This document shows positions 38,467 to 46,764 of a stretch of DNA of 64,000 nucleotides, one piece after another. The notes below the pieces were generated by a model. That model was not told where the DNA came from and made no database searches. It saw only the letters and a program-made list of their open reading frames with translations. Position 1 is the first letter of the stretch; each line of letters starts with the position of its first letter. Both the position numbers and the translations under genes were made by a program. This stretch comes from Luteibacter sp. UNCMF331Sha3.1. GTDB lineage: Bacteria > Pseudomonadota > Gammaproteobacteria > Xanthomonadales > Rhodanobacteraceae. Location: positions 1,257,170 through 1,321,169 of the forward strand of contig NZ_FOBU01000002.1 in NCBI RefSeq assembly GCF_900109915.1, written 5' to 3'.

Positions 38467-39618
38467 ATGGACCCCACGCCGGACTTCGCCGACACGCCGC
38501 CGCCGATACCGAAGATCCGCTGGCCGTCCGTGGTGCGGGGCGAAAAGCTGCTGCCCGTGGCGTACCTCACCTGCGTCGCGTTTCTCGTGGTGCCGGAGGC
38601 GCTGCTGTCCGGGCTCGAGCGCACGCAGTGGCTGATCTGCGTCTTCGCGTGGCTGTTCCTGGTGGTGCTCGGCTGCGCGGTGGCCGTCGTCAGGCACGCG
38701 GAACACCTCGCGCATCATCTGGGCGAGCCGCGCGGCACGCTGATCCTCACGCTCGCGGTGACCTCGATCGAAGTGATGAGCGTCACGGCCGTGATGCTGC
38801 ATGGCGAAAACAATCCCACGCTGGCGCGCGACACGCTGTTTTCCGTCACGATGATCGTGCTCAACGGCATGGTCGGGATGTCGCTCCTGCTTGGTGGCTT
38901 CAGGCACAACGAGCAGTCCTACAACCTGCAGGGCGCGAACGCCTACCTCGGACTGATCGTGCCTCTCGGCGTGCTCGCCATGGTGATGCCCGAGTTCGCC
39001 CGTGGCACCGTGGGTACCCTGCAGCGCGGGTCGCACCAGATGTTCCTGGCGATCTTCGCGTTCCTGCTCTATGGCGTATTTCTCTTCCTCCAGAATCGAC
39101 GCCTGCGCGGGTACTTCGTGGAGGACGCGCCGCCCGCGCAGCATACGCGGGGGCGCGCGAACGACCGCGGACCCGGTACGTCCGCGGCCCTCCTCGTCGC
39201 GTACCTGATTCCGGTGGTGTTCCTGGTCGACCATCTCGCCGTGCCGATCGACTACGTGCTCGAGACGCTGCACGCGCCGGTCGCGCTGGGTGGACTGGCG
39301 ATGGCCATCCTCGTCGCGACGCCGGAGGGAATCGGCGCGGTGCGGGCCGCGAACCGCAACGAGCTGCAGCGGTCGGTGAACGTGTTCCTCGGTTCCGTCC
39401 TGTCGACCATCGGCCTGACGATTCCGGCGATTCTCCTGATCAGTCGCGTGACCGGGCACCCCATCAGGCTGGGGCTGGAGCACACCGATCTGGTGCTCTT
39501 CGTGCTCACCCTGTTCATGTCGGTCGTGACGTTTTCCAGTCCACGGACGCACCTGTTGCAGGGCGCCGTGCACCTGGTCCTGTTCGCCACGTTCATCTTC
39601 TTCGTGTTCTTGCCCTGA
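38467..39618 (+). CDS. chaA: calcium/proton (sodium/proton) antiporter ChaA
   Basis: A 383-residue CaCA-superfamily antiporter with about ten membrane helices. The two inverted-repeat alpha motifs are present: LAVTSIEVMSVTAVMLHGEN in the first half and ILVATPEGIGAVRAANRNEL in the second, each with the metal-binding acidic residue. Length is close to E. coli ChaA (366). ChaA exchanges Ca2+, Na+ or K+ for protons and helps at alkaline pH or high salt. A soluble, histidine-poor loop (about residues 215-240) separates the halves. Confidence 0.9.
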   Translation: MDPTPDFADTPPPIPKIRWPSVVRGEKLLPVAYLTCVAFLVVPEALLSGLERTQWLICVFAWLFLVVLGCAVAVVRHAEHLAHHLGEPRGTLILTLAVTSIEVMSVTAVMLHGENNPTLARDTLFSVTMIVLNGMVGMSLLLGGFRHNEQSYNLQGANAYLGLIVPLGVLAMVMPEFARGTVGTLQRGSHQMFLAIFAFLLYGVFLFLQNRRLRGYFVEDAPPAQHTRGRANDRGPGTSAALLVAYLIPVVFLVDHLAVPIDYVLETLHAPVALGGLAMAILVATPEGIGAVRAANRNELQRSVNVFLGSVLSTIGLTIPAILLISRVTGHPIRLGLEHTDLVLFVLTLFMSVVTFSSPRTHLLQGAVHLVLFATFIFFVFLP

Positions 39619-39633
39619 ATCACGTCGCGAAAG

Positions 39634-39719
39634 AGCGTTCGCGGCCAGGCCCGCTCCCGCAGCGGCTCCGCATCGGCCGAGACGGTCGGCGGTTGCAGGA
39701 GCGGACCTGTCTTCTACCG
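39634..39719. repeat. degenerate REP-like repeat
   Basis: GTTCGCGGCCAGGCCCGCTCCCG and CAGGAGCGGACCTG, with a further GCTCCTC copy, form an imperfect inverted array in the gap between convergent chaA (stop 39618) and the chitinase gene (stop 39725). It is less well preserved than the copies at 11511 or 55868. Confidence 0.55.
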
Positions 39720-39724
39720 CTCCT

Positions 39725-41017
39725 CTACCGTCCCAGATCCGACAGGAACCGTTTCGTGTATTGCAGCACGGTGGTGCCGGGAACTGAATTGCAGGTGGGT
39801 GAGGCGAAGCCGCCGCCGCAGGGGTTGTCGCGGTCCAGCGACCAGAAGTGCACGCCGGCGAGTTTGTTGGCTTTCGCGTACTGGGTGACCGTGTCGATGT
39901 CCGCGACGGTGAACGTTTCGCTCGCCACGTCGTTGAGGCCGATCATGGGCGTGATCTCGATCCGGCTCGACGGGATGCCATACGTGTGCTGCAGGTTGAG
40001 CACCGCCTGGATGGCCGACTGGCCCATGTCGCAGCTGCCGTTCTTCACCACGCAGATGCCGGGACCGGCGCTGCCGTAGTCCATCGTCATGAGGTTGATC
40101 GTGTAGTTCTTCAGTCCCGATGCCTTCACCACCCGCACCACCGCGTCGCCGGTGGCGTTCAGCCCGCCGTAGCTGCCGTCCGACGCGGCCAGCGTCGCGA
40201 GCGTGAACGAGAAGCGCAGGTTGGGGTACAGGCTCTCGGCGTAGACGGCGTTGCTCACCAGCGCGTTGAGCTGCGCAGGCGTCTGACCCGACTCGATGTC
40301 GAAATCGACGCCCACCATGTGCGGAGTCATGTAGCGCGAGAGGAAGCTCGCCATGCCCGTCGCGCTGCTACAGGTGAAGACGCCGGCCTGACCGCCCGTG
40401 GACACCACGTAGTTGATGCCTGCGCTATTCAGCCGGCCGATGTTCGCGCTGGCGAACGCCGGTGCCGGAACGCCGCCCCAGTTTTCGCTGCCGCATTCGC
40501 CGGACGCGAACGCCAGCGTGATCGCGCCGAGGTTCGGCACCTGCGTGGACACGAGGCTGCCGCTGCCGACCACGGGCAATCGCGTGCCGGTGACCATGGT
40601 CGACATGACGTTGGTGTTCCAGTCGAGGTTGATCGTGATGTCCTTGTACGGACTGAACAACAGGTCGCCGGCGCTCGGGGGCGGATTGTCGGGTGGGTTG
40701 TCCGGCGGATTGTCCGGCGGCGTACCGCCGCCACTGCACGCGCCCTGCGACGTCCAGGGCTGGCCGGAACCGGGGCCGCCGCTGCTGGTCGCCGGATCGT
40801 TGCCCTGGGTCCACCAGTTGGCGAGGTAGTTGCTGCCGTTGCGGCTGGCCGTGTTGCCCGAGGTATAGACCGCGGACGCGTTCCACGCCGCGGCGCACGC
40901 CCCAGCGGCGCGCGCTTCGTGCACGGGAACGACGGAAGACAGCGCCATGGCGATGGCCACGGCGAGGGTGCCTGTGCCAGTGCCGGCGGCCAGACGGATG
41001 TGCGGGATCGTGAACAT
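39725..41017 (-). CDS. secreted GH18 chitinase with CBM5/12
   Basis: A 430-residue secreted enzyme. Signal peptide about residues 1-38; a chitin-binding CBM5/12 module follows (AWNASAVYTSGNTAS, YLANWWTQGNDPATS), then a proline linker of three PPDN repeats (residues 100-113). The GH18 domain (about 118-430) has the catalytic motif VGVDFDIE with Asp238, Asp240 and Glu242, and a terminal FWSLDRDNPCGGG. The GH18 domain is of the short bacterial type, like ChiD or endo-acting forms. ATG 41017 has GGAGG six bases upstream. The 320-bp gap after it contains only two small palindromes (see 41123). Confidence 0.92.
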   Translation of the reverse strand: MFTIPHIRLAAGTGTGTLAVAIAMALSSVVPVHEARAAGACAAAWNASAVYTSGNTASRNGSNYLANWWTQGNDPATSSGGPGSGQPWTSQGACSGGGTPPDNPPDNPPDNPPPSAGDLLFSPYKDITINLDWNTNVMSTMVTGTRLPVVGSGSLVSTQVPNLGAITLAFASGECGSENWGGVPAPAFASANIGRLNSAGINYVVSTGGQAGVFTCSSATGMASFLSRYMTPHMVGVDFDIESGQTPAQLNALVSNAVYAESLYPNLRFSFTLATLAASDGSYGGLNATGDAVVRVVKASGLKNYTINLMTMDYGSAGPGICVVKNGSCDMGQSAIQAVLNLQHTYGIPSSRIEITPMIGLNDVASETFTVADIDTVTQYAKANKLAGVHFWSLDRDNPCGGGFASPTCNSVPGTTVLQYTKRFLSDLGR

Positions 41018-41122
41018 GGAGCGCCTCCAGATCGAGAGTGAATGGAAGGGGTCGCCTGCGATCCCCTTGTCATGCCTGCCCAACTAACGACTGCGAAAGC
41101 GACTCTCGATCTAGGCCCGGAT

Positions 41123-41134
41123 GACAACGTTGTC
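41123..41134. promoter_or_regulatory. small palindrome in chitinase/DUF1080 intergenic region
   Basis: GACAACGTTGTC is a perfect 12-bp palindrome in the 320-bp gap 41018-41337, upstream of the chitinase gene; a TGTCCGGTGGACA element lies at 41172-41184. Either could be a regulator site for the chitinase gene. I see no other features in the gap. Confidence 0.35.
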
Positions 41135-41337
41135 TATCGGGAAACGCGCGAAGTGTGATGTCGGACAGCAATGTCCGGTGGACAGGAAATGGCGCGATGC
41201 GGCGCGATTTCCGCGCTCGATGCGGTGGCGATGGGCCGGGGTGGCTGGTGCGGCGCGACAGGCCGCCCCACGCCGTCCTGTCCTCTCGTCGCCATGGATG
41301 ACAACGATGGACAGGCGGCCCTTGCCGTATTTGCGGA

Positions 41338-42060
41338 TCAGGGGAGCTCTTTGATCGCGATGTTGCGGAAGAGGATGCGGATGGGCTCCACGCCCTTGTC
41401 TTCGCCGCCCTGCAAGGCGATGTGCCCCCGGTGGAAGTGCGCGAAGCCCGGCATCTTCGCGAACTTGGTCTTCGCAACGAGCGCGTCCCATGCCGGTGTC
41501 CACATCGTCGTGTCCACCGTCTTGTGGCCGTTCTGGAAAAACTGCACGTGCCCGTGGTCGACGATGATCTCGACCGCGTTCCAGTTCCCGTTTTCCTTCA
41601 CGTTTTCGACGTCGGACGAGATGAGGTCGAACAGGTCGCCGGCACGCTGCTTCGGCGTGTAGCTGTCGGGTTTGGTGCAGGCCAGGTCGGCGATCTGCAT
41701 CTCGGGGCCGGTTTCCCACGTCTGGTGGTACTTCGGCGCCTCGCTGACATTGAAGATGATGCCGGCGTCGGCGCAGGGTGTCATCTTCCATTCCAGCTTC
41801 AGGTGGAAGTTCTCGTATTCGCCGTCGGTGACGAGGTCCGCAAAGTCCTGCGGCGGTGCTTTCAGATCGCGCGCGAGCTGGATCGAGCCGTCGACGACAC
41901 TCCAGTCCTTGCCGGTGCCCTTCTGGCCGAACGAATGCCAGCCATCGAGCGTCTTGCCGTCGAACAACGGCTTCCAGCCCTTGCCGTCGTCGGCGGCGTG
42001 GACGGGAAGAACGGCCATGCAGCAGGCGATGGCGAGTGCCTTGACGTAAGGTCTGATCAT
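41338..42060 (-). CDS. secreted DUF1080 (3-keto-disaccharide hydrolase-like) protein
   Basis: A 240-residue protein with a signal peptide (ALAIACCMAVLPVHA) and the DUF1080 fold: GWKPLFDGKTLDGWHSF at the start, LKLEWKM, ADAGIIFNVSE, WNAVEIIVDHGHVQFFQNG and a terminal ILFRNIAIKEL. This lectin-like jelly-roll domain includes 3-keto-glycoside hydrolases in gut bacteria and many secreted proteins of unknown role. The only cytosolic neighbours are a CHAD protein and a chitinase, so no pathway is evident. Confidence 0.85.
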   Translation of the reverse strand: MIRPYVKALAIACCMAVLPVHAADDGKGWKPLFDGKTLDGWHSFGQKGTGKDWSVVDGSIQLARDLKAPPQDFADLVTDGEYENFHLKLEWKMTPCADAGIIFNVSEAPKYHQTWETGPEMQIADLACTKPDSYTPKQRAGDLFDLISSDVENVKENGNWNAVEIIVDHGHVQFFQNGHKTVDTTMWTPAWDALVAKTKFAKMPGFAHFHRGHIALQGGEDKGVEPIRILFRNIAIKELP

Positions 42061-42147
42061 GTCGCGCTCCGGGGCAAAGGGTCGAGCGTAGCGCAGATTC
42101 CCATGCCCGCCATGCGGCGAGGTATGGCCGTCTGGACTTCCGTTCGC

Positions 42148-42948
42148 TCAGAGTGCCTTGAGGGCCTCGCGGACCTGTACCCGAAGCGGCGAGACGGTGG
42201 CGGGATCGCCCAGTTTGCCAAGCACTGCGTTCAGCGCTTTCAGGTCCTGCCGTGCGCCGAGCGTGTCGGACAGCTTCGACAGGGCACGGGTTTCCGCCTT
42301 GTCGCGTCTGGCATGCCGGTAGGGCGGTATGCCGATCGCCTTCGCGACTCCGCGCCACGCTTCCCGCTGCATGCGCAACCGCCGGACGCGGCGGCGCCAG
42401 GTATGCAGGTTGATCGACGTGGGGTCTTTCGTCGCGCGCTTGCATGCCTTGTGGACGCGTTTCTCCGATCGGGCGAGTTCCTTTTCGATGCGCGCGCGGC
42501 CGAGCCTTCGCCAGGGCAGCCCGGCGATGGCGACGCCGAGCTCGCGCAGCATGCGTCGTCGCTTGAGGAACCGAGGATCCTTGTGCAGCGCTTCGACGAG
42601 GTGGCCTTCGCAGCGGTGCTCGAGCGTTTCGATGGCGCCGCGCCACGCGAGCGATGGCGACGGACCCACCAGCGAACGCGCGACGTCGGCGGCGACCCTG
42701 GCGTCGCGCAGCGGCGACAGCCCGCCAGCGAGTTGCGCGAGCGCGCGCTCGATCGCCGGAAGCGTATCGGCGAAGGGCTTCCGGCCCAGCAGGAGCAGGC
42801 TTTTCAGCCGGCGTATCGCCTTGCGTGCTTCATGGACCCCGCGATGGCGTCGCTTGGTATCGGCCAGCGCGCGTTCGGCGGCACGGCACTCGCGCGCTGC
42901 GAGGGCGGCGAGCGCTTCGGCGAGGCGAGGTGGCTGGGCCGGGGACAT
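42148..42948 (-). CDS. CHAD-domain protein
   Basis: A 266-residue all-helical, basic protein: EARKAIRRLKSLLLL, the conserved HKDPRFLKRRRMLREL and INLHTWRRRVRRLRMQREA. These match the CHAD (conserved histidine alpha-helical) domain, which binds polyphosphate and is often found with adenylate-cyclase-like CYTH domains, absent here. ATG 42948 lies 5 bp after the stop of the bestrophin gene, so the two form an operon. It may tether to polyphosphate granules. Confidence 0.85.
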   Translation of the reverse strand: MSPAQPPRLAEALAALAARECRAAERALADTKRRHRGVHEARKAIRRLKSLLLLGRKPFADTLPAIERALAQLAGGLSPLRDARVAADVARSLVGPSPSLAWRGAIETLEHRCEGHLVEALHKDPRFLKRRRMLRELGVAIAGLPWRRLGRARIEKELARSEKRVHKACKRATKDPTSINLHTWRRRVRRLRMQREAWRGVAKAIGIPPYRHARRDKAETRALSKLSDTLGARQDLKALNAVLGKLGDPATVSPLRVQVREALKAL

Positions 42949-42953
42949 GCCCG

Positions 42954-43853
42954 TTAGATAGCAGGTTTCGGAACGATAGGGTTGCCGGTCAGCACGGCAA
43001 GGTCGTTTTCGACGGTCCGGCAGTAGGCGTCGAGCGGCAGGTCGTTGGGCATCAGGTCGAATGGGTCTTCGATCTGGTCGCCGAGGGCGTCGAGGCCGAA
43101 GAAGGTGTAGGCGAGGACGCCCACGACCAGCGGCGTGAACCAGCCCATCAGCCCGACGAGGCAGAAGGGCAGGAGGAAACAGTAGATGTGCACCGTCCGG
43201 TGCAGCAGCAGGAGGTAAGCGTAGGGGATGGGCGTGCCGTGGATCCGTTCGCAACCGGCGAGGGTGTGCGACAGCGTGCCGAACTCGCGGTCGACCGCGG
43301 CGATCAGGATGGCGTCGCCGCCTTCGTCGCGCAGCACGTCGGCGTAGGCCTTGCCGGCACGGGCGAGGATCGCCGCGGGGCGGTTCGGCTGGGCGAGTAC
43401 CCACGCGCGTTCGGTGGGATCGGGAATCCAGCGCTCGAGGTCCGGGGACGAATCGCTCTCGCGGAGGTGATGGCGCAGGGCATGCGCGTAGGCGATGAGG
43501 CGGTTGGCCAGATCGGCGCGCTGCGCGGCGGACGACGCGGGCATGAAGGCGAGCACCTGGCGCACCAGGTTGCGCACGCTGGTGATCAGCTCGCCCCAGA
43601 GCGTGCGGGCTTCCCACCAGCGCTGATAGGCCACCGTGTTGCGGAAGCCGAGGAAGATCGCAAGGGTGAGGCCCATCAGCGTCAGGGGCGCGGCGTTGAG
43701 GCCTACTTTCAGCGAGAGCACGTGGAAGTCGACCCAGACGACGATCGCCGAGAGGACCAACGTGTAGAGCACGCGTGGCCAGATGACGGGCACGATGGAT
43801 CCGTTCAGCGCGAAGAGCACGGAACGGACGCTGGGGGTTCGGCTGCGGACCAT
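42954..43853 (-). CDS. bestrophin-family anion channel
   Basis: A 299-residue membrane protein. It starts with MVRSRTPSVRSVLFALNGSI and has helices around VLYTLVLSAIVVWVDFHV, LTLMGLTLAIFLGFRNTVAYQRWWEAR (a strong bestrophin signature), IYCFLLPFCLVGLMGWFTP and VLAYTFFGLDALGDQIEDPF, then the cytosolic DLPLDAYCRTVENDL. Bacterial bestrophins form pentameric channels, some permeable to cations or anions. The function here is probably ion flux across the inner membrane. Co-transcribed with the CHAD gene. Confidence 0.9.
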   Translation of the reverse strand: MVRSRTPSVRSVLFALNGSIVPVIWPRVLYTLVLSAIVVWVDFHVLSLKVGLNAAPLTLMGLTLAIFLGFRNTVAYQRWWEARTLWGELITSVRNLVRQVLAFMPASSAAQRADLANRLIAYAHALRHHLRESDSSPDLERWIPDPTERAWVLAQPNRPAAILARAGKAYADVLRDEGGDAILIAAVDREFGTLSHTLAGCERIHGTPIPYAYLLLLHRTVHIYCFLLPFCLVGLMGWFTPLVVGVLAYTFFGLDALGDQIEDPFDLMPNDLPLDAYCRTVENDLAVLTGNPIVPKPAI

Positions 43854-43863
43854 GGCGCGCGGA

Positions 43864-44205
43864 TCAGCTGGCGTCGGTGTCGGATTCGTCGGTTTTCTTG
43901 CGGCGCCGGCGCGGCTTGGGCTCGCTGGCGGCGATCAGCGCCTGCAGGTAGGCGACGCCTTCTTCTTCGGGGAACCACGACACGACGTTCGCGACGGTCA
44001 GCCCGTGCCGGAGCCTGAGCGCTTCGAACTCGGCGCGGGCGCCGGCGAGCGGGTCGACCTTGGGCGGACGGCCGCGACGCTTCGGTGCGGGGGGCTCGGC
44101 GGGTGCGGGCGGCGGAGGCGCGGCTTCCGGCTTCGCCGCCTTGCGGTCGAGGGCGGCAAGCTCATCCTGGAATTGCCTGAAATCGTATTTGCCGGATGAG
44201 TTCAT
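43864..44205 (-). CDS. AT-hook-like basic protein
   Basis: A 113-residue protein with an acidic/helical N-terminus (YDFRQFQDELAALDRKAA), a proline-rich linker, an AT-hook-like KRRGRPPKVDPL, a helical EFEALRLRHGLTVANVVSWF and a final lysine/arginine-rich RRRRKK tail. The GRP core suggests binding to the minor groove of AT-rich DNA. I use ATG 44205 as start because it opens the folded part, but no strong ribosome-binding site is seen, and an in-frame ATG at 44278 is possible. Confidence 0.6.
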   Translation of the reverse strand: MNSSGKYDFRQFQDELAALDRKAAKPEAAPPPPAPAEPPAPKRRGRPPKVDPLAGARAEFEALRLRHGLTVANVVSWFPEEEGVAYLQALIAASEPKPRRRRKKTDESDTDAS

Positions 44206-44322
44206 CGTGGTGCTTGAAGCTGCGATAGGCGCATTGTCGCACGGTCGCCAGGGCGCGGGTTTGAGAACATCGGACATCGCACGGTCGTCCGTCGATGTGA
44301 CGATTCCGTGACCAGTAAGACC

Positions 44323-44356
44323 TAAGTCCGCGCCGCACAAGGCGGCGTCGGACTTA
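44323..44356 (-). terminator. intrinsic terminator hairpin
   Basis: TAAGTCCGCGCCGC and GCGGCGTCGGACTTA pair over 14 bp (one bulge) around an ACAAG loop. It lies downstream of the stress-protein gene (stop 44399) on the minus strand and is followed by AGGTCTTACT. Confidence 0.65.
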
Positions 44357-44398
44357 TCCACACGGTTATGCAGTAAGTTTCCACAGCGCCTGTGGATA

Positions 44399-44917
44399 TC
44401 AGCCGACGCTGGCTTCCGAGCGCGTGGCGATGTCGTCGGCGTTGTTCCGCTTGAAGACGTCGCGGGCCGCGTCGCGTTGCTTGCCGTCTTCGGTGTGCAC
44501 GGAAATCAGGATGTTGCCTTCGCGGATCTTGGCGTCGTAGCGCTTCGCCTCGAACTCCGGAATGCCCATACCGACCAGCGCGCCGAGGATGCCGCCGGTC
44601 GCGGTGCCGACAGCGGCGCCGCCCAGCGCTGCCATGATCGGGCCCGCGGCGATGAAAGGGCCGACGCCGGGAATCGCCAGCGCGCCGATGCCCGCCAGCC
44701 AGCCGAGACCCGCGCCGAGGCCCAGACCGACGACGCCGCCGGTCGTCGCGCCTTCCGGCGCCTTCGTGTTGTGCTCGTGCGCGAAATCGCGGGTGCCGCG
44801 GCGATCGGGCAGCAGCGCGGAGATGTCGTCGCTGAGGAAGCCGGCCTGCTTGAGTTCCAGGACGATGCGCTCGGCCTGTTCCACGGTGCGTGCGGTGCAG
44901 TAGATGGATGCGTTCAT
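44399..44917 (-). CDS. general-stress/DUF1269-like glycine-rich protein
   Basis: A 172-residue protein with an N-terminal AEQAERIVLELKQAGF-type alpha/beta segment (GSP17M-like), a glycine/alanine-rich hydrophobic middle (GVVGLGLGAGLGWLAGIG and GGAAVGTATGGILGALVG, about residues 60-125) able to insert in or associate with a membrane, and a final alpha/beta segment GNILISVHTEDGKQRD. Similar proteins occur near osmotic or temperature-stress genes. The upstream BON-domain gene is 16 bp away and co-directional, so the pair is likely one operon. Confidence 0.75.
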   Translation of the reverse strand: MNASIYCTARTVEQAERIVLELKQAGFLSDDISALLPDRRGTRDFAHEHNTKAPEGATTGGVVGLGLGAGLGWLAGIGALAIPGVGPFIAAGPIMAALGGAAVGTATGGILGALVGMGIPEFEAKRYDAKIREGNILISVHTEDGKQRDAARDVFKRNNADDIATRSEASVG

Positions 44918-44933
44918 GATGGGCCTCGGTGGG

Positions 44934-45302
44934 TCAGTGCTTGATATCGAGCTGGTTTTCGACGTGCGATACGCCGGCGACGCCCTTGACCAGCGCTTCG
45001 ATGCGCGCTTTTTCGGCGTCGTCCTTCACGGGGCCCCGCAGGGTCACGATGCCCTTGGTGGCGATGAACTTGACGTTCTGACCCATCGTCGAGAGCGCGT
45101 CGTCGGCCACGATGGCCTTGCGCACGGCGGCGGCGAGGCGGATGTCCTCGGCGTTGTTCGGCTGGTCCATCGGTGTAGCGCTCTCGGCGTGCCGGTCGCG
45201 CTGGTTGATGGCGGTGTTGTCGACCTTGGTCGTGTCCTGCGCCATGGCGGGGACCGCGACGGCAAGGCCGAGCAGGAAGAGGGCGGGGACGCTTCGGTTC
45301 AC
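44934..45302 (-). CDS. periplasmic BON-domain protein (OsmY-like)
   Basis: A 122-residue exported protein: signal peptide ALFLLGLAVAVPAMAQ, a short variable linker, then a single BON domain (IRLAAAVRKAIVADDALSTM, NVKFIATKGIVTLRGPVKDD, VAGVSHVENQLDI). Single-BON proteins bind phospholipid or hydrophobic ligands at the envelope, as OsmY does under osmotic stress. Lies 16 bp upstream of the stress-protein gene. ATG 45302 is the only sensible start. Confidence 0.85.
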   Translation of the reverse strand: MNRSVPALFLLGLAVAVPAMAQDTTKVDNTAINQRDRHAESATPMDQPNNAEDIRLAAAVRKAIVADDALSTMGQNVKFIATKGIVTLRGPVKDDAEKARIEALVKGVAGVSHVENQLDIKH

Positions 45303-45417
45303 GGTGGTGTCTCGGTGTCTGCGACGAAGCGCAGTACGCCGGGAGGGCCGTGAACCGGTGGTGCAGGGGGTGCGACGGCCCGTTCGCGTGACCGGCTGGC
45401 CGCTGAAGCGAGGTGCG

Positions 45418-46158
45418 TCAGCCCGCGGGCGCGGCGCGGAACGTCACGACGAGTACATCGCGGTGGGACGCCTTGCCGGCGTCGATCGGCGTTACCGGTG
45501 TCACGCCGTGGAAGACGCGCGGGTCATGGATCAGTGCCGCGTCGAACGGGTGCTCCAGCGTGAACTCACCGAGCGACCTGCCGTCGGGCGAATGGATCGT
45601 GGTGGTCCCGCTGGCGATGTTCTCCCGGTCGACGAGCAGCACCAGCACGTAGTCGACACCGTCGCGATGGCTCCCTTCCGGCGTAGGTTCACCGGCGGCA
45701 CCGGCGGTCGCCTCGATGCGGAACTGGTGCACCTCGATGTGCCAGTGCGCGATCTCTGGCGACAGACCGCCGAAGAAGTCGCGGCAGTAGTCGAGGATGG
45801 CCATCATCGTCGGGCCGGTGGCGATCTCCGGCAGCACTGGTTCGAACCAGCGCTCGATGTCGCCCTGCAGCGCGTTGTAGGCCAGCGTCTGGTAGTGCGC
45901 CTGGTGCTTCCGCGGTTCGACGTGACCGAATCGGGTACCCGCGTAGGTGGCGTGGCGGCGCCGGCGGAACCGGCCCGTGGCGGCCAGGTAGGTGTCGGGC
46001 TCCAGCGCGTTCCAGCTCGCGGTGAATGCCGCAAGGTCGGTCAGGGGGCCGACGTGTTCGACAAGTCCGCGCATCGCGTCGCCATGCACGAAGGCGAAGC
46101 CCTCTCGGTCGACCTGATCGTGGAGGGCGGTGTCGTACGGCTCGGCGGATGCGTTCAT
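45418..46158 (-). CDS. 2OG-Fe dioxygenase, PF10014-type (IDO-like)
   Basis: A 246-residue protein with the hallmarks of the 2OG-Fe_Oxy_2 family that includes L-isoleucine dioxygenase: EGSHRDGVDYVLVLLVDRENI gives the iron-binding His and Asp, and the C-terminal FDAALIHDPRVFHGVTPV gives the second His. The substrate-side segment RRRRHATYAGTRFGHVE is typical of the family. Members hydroxylate free amino acids with 2-oxoglutarate, O2 and Fe(II); the substrate is not deducible. It is divergent from the YetF-like gene. Confidence 0.8.
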   Translation of the reverse strand: MNASAEPYDTALHDQVDREGFAFVHGDAMRGLVEHVGPLTDLAAFTASWNALEPDTYLAATGRFRRRRHATYAGTRFGHVEPRKHQAHYQTLAYNALQGDIERWFEPVLPEIATGPTMMAILDYCRDFFGGLSPEIAHWHIEVHQFRIEATAGAAGEPTPEGSHRDGVDYVLVLLVDRENIASGTTTIHSPDGRSLGEFTLEHPFDAALIHDPRVFHGVTPVTPIDAGKASHRDVLVVTFRAAPAG

Positions 46159-46260
46159 CCGGGGAGTATACGACCGCGCCGGGCGTGGGACGGCGCACGT
46201 TCACTCCGCCCATGCGGGCGAGAGCCCACAACGGTCCGACATCGTGGAGGGTATCGCGTC

Positions 46261-46758
46261 ATGAACGAATGGTTCGAACTGTCGGAGCCGTGGTGGCACT
46301 TCGCCGGCCGCGGCGTCCTGACCTATCTCGGTCTGCTGGCCCTCATGCGGCTGGCGGGAAAACGCAGCTTCGGGGAAATGTCGGCCTTCGACGTGCTGGT
46401 ACTGGTACTCGCCGGCGGCACGCTGCGCACCGCCATCATCGGGGACGATCACAGCTACCTCGGCGCCTTCATCGGCGTGGCGAGCATTCTCGTGACGAAC
46501 CGCGTCCTCGCATGGTTCTGCACGCGCAGCCCGCGCTTCAACCGGGTGGTGGAAGGCATGCCTGCGATCCTCGTGCGCGATGGCCGGCGTGACGCGGTCG
46601 AGCTGCGCCGCCAGGACATACCGGAGGCCGCCTTCAACCGGGCACTGCACGCGGCGGGCATGGAGCACGAGGGCAGCGTGGTGATCGCGCGGCTGGAGCC
46701 GAACGGCAAGATCACGTTCATCCGCCAGGACGAGGCGTTGCAGGGTCGCGGCGGCTGA
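46261..46758 (+). CDS. YetF/DUF421-family membrane protein
   Basis: A 165-residue protein with two to three N-terminal helices (GVLTYLGLLALMRLAG, AFDVLVLVLAGGTLRTAI, YLGAFIGVASILVTNRVLA), the conserved KRSFGEMSAFD motif, and a cytosolic domain with VEGMPAILVRDG and FIRQDEAL. The DUF421 family is widespread in spore-formers and proteobacteria; function is unknown. ATG 46261 follows GTGGAGGG. Convergent with the L,D-transpeptidase gene, leaving 6 bp between stops. Confidence 0.85.
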   Translation: MNEWFELSEPWWHFAGRGVLTYLGLLALMRLAGKRSFGEMSAFDVLVLVLAGGTLRTAIIGDDHSYLGAFIGVASILVTNRVLAWFCTRSPRFNRVVEGMPAILVRDGRRDAVELRRQDIPEAAFNRALHAAGMEHEGSVVIARLEPNGKITFIRQDEALQGRGG

Positions 46759-46764
46759 CGGCGC

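Noticed and set aside
40685-40727. Tandem DNA repeat in the chitinase gene as a mobile or phase-variable site
   Set aside because: It is a three-unit in-frame repeat coding for PPDN in an interdomain linker, a normal feature of secreted chitinases; unit length 12 bp keeps frame.
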